Positions 57,087-64,000 of a DNA stretch of 64,000 nt are shown here, in pieces (the stretch's first letter is position 1; each line of letters opens with the position of its first letter). The translations under genes and the position numbers were made by a program. The notes beneath the pieces are model-generated. The model was not told where the DNA came from. It saw only the letters and a list, made by a program, of their open reading frames with translations, and ran no database searches. The DNA comes from Clostridium sp. (GTDB lineage Bacteria > Bacillota_I > Bacilli_A > Acholeplasmatales > Anaeroplasmataceae). The stretch is from positions 620,001-684,000 of the forward strand of contig CP091735.1 in assembly GCA_022010015.1 (NCBI GenBank), in the 5' to 3' direction.

Positions 57087-57206
57087 CTTTCTCTTTTATT
57101 TATTATAAAAAAATGATATAATTATCTTATGATTTTTTTAATTTCATAATATTCCTTTTTTTATTGAAATTATTAAGAATTTTAGTATGTATTAGAGGTG
57201 AGAGAT

Positions 57207-58581
57207 TTGGAGTCGCTTAGTAATTATCAAGAGCTTTGGGATAATGCAAAGGTAATTTTACAAGAAAAAGCTTGCTCAAAAATGTATATAACGAATTATT
57301 TAAGGAAACCTATGTTTATAAAAATTGCTGGAACATCGATTATTGTTATTGTTCCTTCAACATATATTGAAACAAAAAAATAAATAAGTTTTTATTTAAA
57401 TGTTATTCAGGAAGCATTAGAGCCAATTGTTTTTTTAATGATTATAAATTTGTATTTAAAACCAAAGAAAAAAATATGATACTGAGGTCGCAGTTAATAG
57501 AAATGTAAATACTAGATTAAAAATCAAATAATAATTTAGACCCTAGTTATACATTTGAAAATTTTTGTAAAGGGTGATTCTAATATTTTTTTGCATTTAG
57601 AAGTGCAATGAAGGTTGCAGAAACACCTGGACTAATGAATCCATTATACATATTTGGTGATGTTGGTCTTGGTAAAACCCATTTAATGCAAGCAATAGGT
57701 AACTATGTTACAGAAAATTATCCTGATTATAAGGTTTTTATATGTACCTTGTATTAACTTTGTTAAGGATTATCAATATGCTTCTCAAACAAAAAAATAT
57801 GAACGCATTTATTGATAAATATTATTGTGATCTTGACTTGTTATTAGTAGATGATATTCAACAAATTGAAATAGGTGAAAAAAACCCAGTTTGAATTCTT
57901 TAATTTATTTAATGAACTTTATTCAAATCACAAACAAATTGTAATCGCTAGTGATAAGCCAGCCAATAAGTTAAAAATTATGGATAGATTATCATCTAGA
58001 TTTTCTCAAGGACTTATTGTTGATATAACAGTTCCCGATTTAAATCAAAGAATGAATATTTTTAAAACAAAAAAATGGAAGAAAGAAATATTCCAAAGGA
58101 TAAAATATCAAATGAATCATTAGAATTTATTGCTAATAACTTTAAAGATAACATTAGAATGCTTGATGGAGCTCTAACAAGAGTATTAAATTATTATGAT
58201 GTAATGGGAGGTATTGGAACAATAAATCTAAGCTTTACTATGGAAGCTTTAGACAAACTATTACAGTCCCAAGCCAAAAGTAAAACTAATGATATTGATA
58301 ATGTTATTGATATTATTGCTGATTTTTATCAAATAACTCGTTCCGAGTTAATAAGCTCTAGTAGAAATATGAAATATGTTGTCCCAAGACAAATATGTAT
58401 GTATTTACTAAAGAATAAATATGATTTAACCTATAGTAAGATTGGAAAAATATTAGGGAATAGAGATCACTCAACTGTAATGAGTGGTGCTACTAAAATA
58501 GAACGTGATCTTAGTACAAATCAAGAGTTAAAATCAGCAGTTGATACAATTTTAGCAAAATTAAGTAAGGTGGATAATTAA
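57207..58581 (+). CDS. dnaA: Chromosomal replication initiator protein DnaA
   Basis: Domain I reads YQELWDNAKVILQEKACSKM. The AAA+ domain has Walker A GDVGLGKTHLMQAIG (about 57658-57700), Walker B LLLVDDIQQIE (about 57840-57875), and sensor-type IVIASDKPANKL. Domain IV has the DNA-binding signature KIGKILGNRDHSTVMSGATK (about 58440-58500). About 450 residues. TTG at 57207 follows GAGGTGA at a good distance; a GTG at 57198 is the alternative. Frame breaks near 57375, 57435, 57470, 57580, 57745, 57805, 57885 and 58070 all lie in A/T runs. Confidence 0.96.
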
Positions 58582-58584
58582 TCT

Positions 58585-58672
58585 TTATCCACAAATAAAT
58601 GTTGATGAGTTTTAGGCTTAGTTAAGCCAAATTTTAGACTTATCCACATTATCCACAATGGTAATAATAAAT
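58585..58672. other. oriC, second DnaA-box group between dnaA and dnaN
   Basis: TTATCCACA at 58585-58593, then two tandem boxes at 58640-58648 and 58649-58657, followed by TAATAATAA, which resembles a DnaA-trio tract, and an A/T-rich run. Bipartite origins flanking dnaA are known from Bacillus, where the downstream part is where unwinding begins. Confidence 0.75.
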
Positions 58673-58697
58673 ATTTAAGATTAAGAGGAGAATAGAA

Positions 58698-59846
58698 ATG
58701 AATTTCACAATTGATCGTGATGTTTTGATTGAAAATTTAAATGTTATCGCAAGAGGACTTCCAAATAAAAGTCCAATGCCTATATTAATGGGTATTTTAA
58801 TTGAAGTTACAGAAAACGATGTTTTCTTAACTAGTAGTAATACAGATTTATCAGTTGAGGTTGTTATAAATGATGCATCTTTAAATATAACAAAAAAACT
58901 GGTAAAACAATTGTACCTGGTAAATTCTTTATTGATATTGTACGTTCCTTTAGTTCAAAGAAGATTAATCTTTATTTAATAGAAGATAAGCTTCTTATGA
59001 TTAAGGCTGATAGAGGTGAATATAAGCTTCATGTAATGGATCCACTTGATTATCCTAATATAAGCTTTGTTTGCTTAGAAAATCCTTTAGTTTTAGATTC
59101 TAAAATTATTAAGACAATAGTAAGAGAAACTACCTTTTGCAGCAGGTACAAGTGAAAAGAAACCAATTTTAACTGGTGTTAATTTAAAGCTTGAAAATGA
59201 AAAGCTTACATGTACAGCAACTGACTCATATCGTTTAAGCCAAAAGATTTTATATTTGGATAAGACATATAATTCGTTTAATATAACAATTCCTAACAAG
59301 TCATTAGATGAATTATCAAAGGCTTTAGATAATTATTTTTGGAAATATTGAATTATATTTTTTTCACCAAATAAGCTACTTGTTAAATATAAGAACATTT
59401 TATTCCAAACACGTTTATTAGAAGGTAATTATCCAGATACATCTAGATTAATTCCTGCTGAGTTCCCTATTGTTTTAAAATTTGATAAGAGCGAGCTTCA
59501 ATCTGTAGTTGAACGTGTTTCTATTATGTCTCCACACGATCGTGAGCGCGATAGAGAGGTTACTTATTCTATTATTAAGCTAACAGTAACAAAGGATAAG
59601 ATTGTTGATATAAGTAGTAATAACCATCAAATAGGTGATGCTCATGAGGAAATAATTCCGACTGATATATCACTTGCTGCTCCTATTGTTATTGGCTTTT
59701 CATCTCGTTATTTAATTGAAGCATTACGTAGTTTCTCATCAGCAGAGGTTACAATTAATTTATCTTCTGAATCAAGACCATTTGTTGTTCGTGGTGAAAA
59801 TGATGATAATTTAACTCAATTGATTTTACCAATTAGAATGGAATAA
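58698..59846 (+). CDS. dnaN: DNA polymerase III beta subunit (sliding clamp)
   Basis: MNFTIDRDVLIENLNVIARG, then PMPILMGILIEV, LTSSNTDLSVEVVI, GTSEKKPILTGVNLKL, CTATDSYRLSQKIL, and the C-terminal NDDNLTQLILPIRME; three clamp domains in one chain. AGGAG lies nine bases upstream of the ATG. About 380 residues, normal. Breaks near 58895, 59130 and 59340 in A/T runs. A conserved neighbour of dnaA. Confidence 0.97.
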
Positions 59847-59853
59847 TGATAAT

Positions 59854-60691
59854 ATGAAAATATTTGTAAGAGCACAGGACCTTGGCAAAAAGGATGAAAT
59901 TACCCTAGCAAAGGAAATTAAGGCTTTAGACTTTGATGGTCTTCAGCTTGCTATTAATAAGGCTATCGCTGGTGAAACAGCCTATGATATGGATGAAAAT
60001 AGAGTAAAGGCTATAGCTAAAGCCTTTAAGGATCAAAATTTAGAGATTGCTTTAATAGGAGCTTACTTTAACCCTGTTCATTCCAATAAAGATCTAGTAT
60101 TAAAAAATATAAAGAAATATAAGGAGCATTTAAAAATATGCTCATCTATTTGATTGTAAATACATTGGTAGTGAAACAGGATCATTTAATGATGACAAGT
60201 GGACTTATAACCCTAAAAATAGAACAGAAGAGGCTTATCAAGAGGTAAAAAGAATTTTTAATGAACTTGCACTCTATGCCAAAGAGGTTAATTCTAATCT
60301 AGCAATTGAAGGTGCTAGTGGACATTGTATGTATTGTCCTAAGCAGCTTAAGCGTTTAGTGGATGAAATAGATAATGGTCACGTTTTTGTTACTCTAGAT
60401 GTTTATAATTTCTTGGATAACGAGCATTATGATAAAGAATACCAACATCGTATTGTTGATGAGGCTTTAGCTTTAATGAAGGATAAAATTAAAAATATCC
60501 ATTTAAAGGATTTCACAATGGATAAGGAGCCTTTATTAAAGGTTGGTCTTGGTGAAGGTATGATGGACTTACCATACATTATTGCTAAGGTTAAAGAGAA
60601 TATTCCAGATGCAAATTTAATATTTGAGGGTGTACCAAAGGAAAGTATGGAATCAAGTATTAATTATATAAGAAAGCTATTAAATGATTAA
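59854..60691 (+). CDS. TIM-barrel sugar-phosphate isomerase/epimerase-like protein
   Basis: AP-endonuclease 2 / xylose-isomerase-like barrel: KIFVRAQDLGKKDEITLAKE, FDGLQLAINKAI, LEIALIGAYFNPVHSN, CKYIGSETGSFNDDKWTYNP, SNLAIEGASGHCMYCPKQLK, HVFVTLDVYNFLDNEHYD, IKNIHLKDFTM and NLIFEGVPKESMESSINYIR. Metal-ligand-type Glu, Asp and His are present. About 279 residues. It begins eight bases after dnaN, so it may be expressed with it. The substrate is unknown; related proteins act on ketoses or inositols. One break near 60145. Confidence 0.85.
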
Positions 60692-60723
60692 TTAGCTATA
60701 ATTTAATAACAAAAACTTTAATT

Positions 60724-60795
60724 AAGAAGTTTAGGATTAATATTGTTTCTACCCACTTATGAGTAAGAATCTTACTATTTCTAAACTTCTTTTTA
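60724..60795 (+). terminator. Terminator after the TIM-barrel gene
   Basis: Long hairpin: AAGAAGTTTAG / CTAAACTTCTT arms with a 46-base interior containing a smaller AGTAAG / CTTACT stem, followed by T5. Confidence 0.8.
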
Positions 60796-60901
60796 ATTTT
60801 TTGTTACTACAATTGATTAAACAAAATTGAAATTTTGAAGAAATGAATTAATTTGCATAATAAAAAGTTGGAAGAAACGTCAATTTTAGATAAATGAAAT
60901 C

Positions 60902-60930
60902 TTGAAGAAATGCATTAAATATGTTATTAT
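60902..60930 (+). promoter_or_regulatory. Promoter of the truncated AAA/DUF4143 gene
   Basis: TTGAAG (60902-60907), 17-base spacer, TATTAT (60925-60930), about 28 bases before the start. The TTGAAGAAATG stretch also occurs ~66 bases upstream, near 60835, so a second promoter or binding site is possible. Confidence 0.55.
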
Positions 60931-60957
60931 ACTGGTGAAGGGATGGTTTTTATTACT

Positions 60958-61057
60958 ATGTATTTTTGAAAGAAAAAGCCTATAAGAAACTATTAGATTG
61001 GAAGAAAAAAATTATGCTAATAATTATGCTGTTATGTTAGAAGGTGTTATTGCGTAA
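60958..61057 (+). pseudogene. N-terminal fragment of an AAA/DUF4143 ATPase, cut by a mobile element
   Basis: Corrected: MYFLKEKAYKKLLDWKKNYA, NNYAVMLEGV, after which the expected RRVGKTT P-loop is missing; VIA and a stop follow. The N-terminus is that of the family whose C-terminal half survives as the remnant at 23701-24150, although the two are not parts of one gene. The break at about 61045-61050 is the likely left junction of the recombinase element. The rest of the gene would lie beyond the right edge. Confidence 0.7.
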
Positions 61058-61227
61058 AATGTAACCCAAAAAGGTTATATTATTATATAATATAAAAAAT
61101 CAGGTTTGATCCAGATTTTCTTATGAAAATTTGAATTAAGCCTTTTTAATTTTTTCCAAAAAAATTGGTTTAGGGTGAACAATAGTGGCACCACCCCTAG
61201 CGTATAATAGTACGTGAGGTGATGTGA

Positions 61228-61395
61228 TTGAAGACATACGAAATCAATGGAAAAAAATATAAAGTAGAGCGTGTTAGTGCTGATAGCAAAACACAATTAA
61301 TTGATAGATTAGTTTACTTGTTAATTGACTTGCGAAATGAAAGGCTTAATTCTTCAAATCAAGGAGAAGACAATGATACAAAAACAAGCAAGTGA
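61228..61395 (+). CDS. Small protein at the start of the recombinase operon
   Basis: A TTG start with GAGGTG six bases upstream; reads MKTYEINGKKYKVERVSADS, then KTQLIDRLVYLLIDLRNERL, NSSNQGEDND and ends TKTSK-TGA, 55 residues. It overlaps the first recombinase start by 23 bases. A TATAAT at 61203-61208 lies 20 bases upstream. Possibly a small regulator or excision helper of the element; no family recognised. Confidence 0.55.
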   Translation: MKTYEINGKKYKVERVSADSKTQLIDRLVYLLIDLRNERLNSSNQGEDNDTKTSK

Positions 61396-63006
61396 TTATG
61401 TAGTAGCTATTTACTGTAGACTATCAAAGGATGATGGTCTTGATGGTGATTCATCATCAATTCAAAAATCAAAAGGAAACATTAATTAAATATTGTAATG
61501 ACAATAATTATTTAGTTGGTGGAATTTACTGTGATGATGGATATTCAGGTACAAATTTTTAATAGACCTGATTTTTATTAGAATGATTGATGATATCAAA
61601 AGAGGTAAAATCAATTGTGTTATCACAAAGGATTTATCACGTCTTGGAAGAAATTATATTCAAGTAGGTTATTATCAAGAAGAATTCTTTCCATCTCATA
61701 ATGTTAGATATATTGCGATTAACGATAATGTTGATAGTAATAATGATAACAACGATTTTTGTAGGAGTATTCAAAAATGTAATAAATGAATATTATGCAA
61801 AGGACGTATCTAAAAAGATTAAATTTACAGTAAGAGCTAAAGCTAAAAATGGAGAATGTCGTGCAACACCAAGACCACTTTATGGTTATATGTATAACAA
61901 TAAAGGAGAAAGAGTTCCAGACCCTGAAACTGCTCCAAATGTTAAAATGATATTCCAATTATATGAAAAAAACTAAAAAAAGTTCTACGAAGGTTGCGAA
62001 ATTATTAAAAGAAGAAAAAAAGTGTATTCACCGAATTATTATAATTATTTAAAAAAAGAGGAGATCATTCAGCACGATATTCTAATTGTACAGATGAAGA
62101 AAAATATTGCTGGACTGGTCAACATATCTATGGAATGCTTAATAATCAAGAATATTTAGGTCATTATATAACCCAAAAAGTCTTTTTAAAAAAATTCATT
62201 TAAAAAGTAAAAAAATAACGAAAAAAATAAAAAAATCCTTATATTTTTTTGAAAAATAAATTTGAGGCATTAGTTTCTCAAGAGGAATTTGATGTTTGCC
62301 AGCAAATACTCAATATGTACGCATGCTTACATAAGCCTGAAGAAGAAAAACAATTATAAAAGATTAATCGTTTGTGGTTGTTGTGGTAAAAGATTATCAT
62401 TTTGTAAACGCAAAGATAGAAATACATCAGCTAGTAAATATCGTTATTATTGTAGAAATAAAGAGCGTGAATCATCATCTTATATTAATCGTGAGGATTT
62501 AAATGAAATTGTTAAGAAGGAATTATCTGAGTTATTTGATATGGTCTTAGCTAATAAAGATAAATTTATAGCTTATGCAAATGAATTAACCTCTCATTAT
62601 GATGTTAACTACTTAAATTCTATAGAAGGTAAGAAACGCTCTTTCTTACATCAAAAAAAGGAATTAGAAGGTAAATTATCACGTGCTAAGGAACTATATA
62701 TTTCTGGTGACTTGGATGTAAATGACTATAAAACATTTAAAGCTGATACAGAAGATAAAATAGGATCATTAGTAATTAATTATAATAATTTGTGTAAGGA
62801 CTCTGAAACAAGAAATTATACTAATGAAGCTTATGCATTAATTAATATTTTAGAATCATTAAAAAGATGATGAACTAACAAGTACTAAAGTTATTGGTTC
62901 ATTGATAACAAAAAAATAGAAGTAACTAGATCACCAAGAAATAAGGATGTATCTGTAAAGATTCATTATCCTAAAATTAATGATATGGTGGGAGGATTTA
63001 TTGACT
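61373..63006 (+). CDS. Large serine recombinase, first of two
   Basis: Start ATG with AAGGAG upstream. N-terminal resolvase domain: VVAIYCRLSKDDG (catalytic Ser, about 61405-61440), GYSGTNFNRPDF, TKDLSRLGRNYIQVGYYQEE. Recombinase domain: KVKNGECRATPRPLYGYMYN-type segment (KAKNGECRATPRPLYGYMYN, about 61840-61895). Zinc ribbon CGCCGKRLSFCKRKDRN (about 62370-62420), then a coiled coil (about 62630-62720; KRSFLHQKKELEGKLSRAKE). About 540 codons. Breaks near 61465, 61560, 61750, 61975, 62015, 62050, 62200-62350 and 62870. Probably catalyses element integration or excision. Confidence 0.88.
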
Positions 63007-64000
63007 ATGTTAACAATGAAAAAAATAATGTTAGATTTGCCTTATATGCTAGATTATCAAGAGAAGATGAATCTGATAATGATGAAAGTAGAAGTATTGA
63101 AAATCAACGTAAAAAAACATTAATGAATATTTAACCTCAAAAGGATTCATTTTAGTAAATGAATACATTGATGATGGAGTATCAGGGGCCACACTTAATA
63201 GACCAGGCTTTAATGAACTTTTTAAGTGATTTTGAACAAGGCTTATTTGATGGAATCATTGTAAAAGATTTATCACGTCTTGGAAGAAATTTAATTGAAG
63301 TCGGTAGATTTGTAGAAGAATTTGCTATAAATAATAACCTACGTATTATATCAATTCTTGATAATTATGATTCAGCTATTAACCAAGACGATGATTCAAT
63401 TGTATTAAAATCATTTGTAAATGATTACTATTTAAAAGGAATGCAAGAAGAAAATAAGAGCCGCAATCAAAAAGAAAGCCGAAGCTAAACCTTTAGCAAG
63501 GATTGGTTTATATGGTTATAATGTGATTGATGGTAAATTAGTTATTAATGAAGCTGAAGCTCAAATAGTTAAATACATATTTGATGAATATTTAAAAAGG
63601 TAAAATGCCAAATGAAATTATTGATACATTAAATAAAGCTAATGTCCCAGGACCTGGACAAGCCTTATATGATAAATGTGGTTATGTTACTAAAGAAAAT
63701 TGTAATTTATCTTGGAAAAAAAGAAATATATGTGATATAGTTCATAATTTATCCTATAGTGGTACGTATATTAATTGTAAAAAGAAATCTTGCGTTGTAC
63801 CAAGTAACGCTATTAATATTGATGCGATTGTATCAAAAGAAACTCAAGATAAAGCTATTGTCTTAGCTAAATCAAGAGCAAATGTGCGTGATGAATATTT
63901 GTCTCATTTCATCTATAATACTATAGAAAAAAAGTATTTTTAAATGCAAACGACCTTATTCATATTTTTTTATACAGCAAAAAGGGGAAAATAGTAAATA
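63007..64000 (+). CDS. Large serine recombinase, second of two (partial)
   Basis: FALYARLSREDESDNDESRS gives the catalytic Ser, then GVSGATLNRPGFNELLSDFE, VKDLSRLGRNLIEVGRFVEE, and the recombinase domain (KAEAKPLARIGLYGYNV, YLKGKMPNEIIDTLNKANVP, GTYINCKKKSCVVPSN). It runs off the right edge. GGAGG at about 62990 precedes ATG at 63007, but the upstream recombinase frame reads straight into this one (FIDYVNNEKNNVRF), so a fused protein or an indel at the A7 run near 63020 must be considered. Tandem serine recombinases often need each other for transposition. Confidence 0.85.

Noticed and set aside
61058..61300. Minus-strand ORF over the left end of the recombinase element (61075-61296)
   Set aside because: It is antisense to the promoter and start of the small protein and recombinase, and has no family features.
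1..64000. Mycoplasma-type code (TGA = Trp)
   Set aside because: A few in-frame TGA codons suggested it, but TGA is a true stop in the response regulator/kinase overlap (22805-22808), ricT (8348), bofA (41068) and rnpA (49157), and tryptophan is written TGG throughout long intact frames such as metG.
1..64000. CRISPR arrays, tRNA or rRNA genes, IS transposases
   Set aside because: No regularly spaced repeat-spacer pattern, no cloverleaf with TTCRANT arm, no rRNA-like stretch and no DDE transposase motif was seen. The serine-recombinase element is the only mobile element found.

Overview
The window is very A+T-rich and comes from a low-GC Gram-positive bacterium (Bacillota, class Bacilli). Supporting evidence is rpoE (delta subunit), ricT, bofA, DUF1934, the dnaX-ybaB-recR-bofA order, the tmk-holB-ricT-trmN6-rsmI-metG order, and the rpmH-rnpA-yidC-jag / dnaA-dnaN origin layout. 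A mucin-type M60 peptidase, uronate catabolism and a gut-type serine-recombinase element suggest an uncultured gut Bacilli lineage (Erysipelotrichia/RF39-like); that placement is inference. The genetic code is standard: TGA is a true stop in several overlapping gene pairs.

The replication origin lies at about 56.88-57.09 kb, with a second DnaA-box group at 58.58-58.66 kb between dnaA and dnaN. Nearly all genes to the left are on the minus strand and all genes to the right on the plus strand, so both arms are transcribed away from oriC. Nearly every gene, including essential ones, is split by frameshifts at A/T runs where removing one or two bases restores the family sequence. I treat these as assembly indels and give reconstructed gene extents spanning the breaks, so gene ends can be off by a few codons.

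Left arm by region: 0-3.7 kb ABC exporter, GGDEF protein, YitT protein; 3.7-10.8 kb housekeeping cluster metG to tmk; 10.9-18.3 kb surface and membrane proteins, an aminotransferase, HIT protein and M60 metallopeptidase lipoprotein; 18.4-21.1 kb a metal-efflux locus (P-type ATPase, HMA protein, ArsR regulator) with shared operator-like dyads; 21.4-23.5 kb a two-component system; 24.4-38.3 kb a hexuronate locus (uxuB, uxuA, Fe-S flavoprotein, esterase, a sugar ABC importer and a divergent AraC-GH39 regulator); 38.7-44 kb amidohydrolase, rpoE, DUF1934, bofA, recR, ybaB, dnaX; 44-47.4 kb a YiiX-like protein and a Ser-rich lipoprotein; 47.5-49.8 kb jag, yidC, rnpA, rpmH; 49.8-54.1 kb a membrane-tethered McrB-like ATPase with a DUF2357/zinc-ribbon partner; 54.2-56.8 kb a hybrid histidine kinase.

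Right arm: dnaA, dnaN, a TIM-barrel sugar isomerase-like protein, then the first ~30 codons of an AAA/DUF4143 ATPase gene cut off by a mobile element carrying two tandem large serine recombinases, which runs off the right edge.

Most notable: (1) a three-copy ~170-bp element with conserved hairpins, an unpaired C-rich motif and a covarying terminator stem, always just 3' of a minus-strand gene, a candidate sRNA or 3'-UTR family; (2) the membrane-tethered McrB/DUF2357 system beside oriC; (3) an RbsA-type ATPase with a coiled-coil insertion encoded next to a separate coiled-coil protein in the uronate importer operon.
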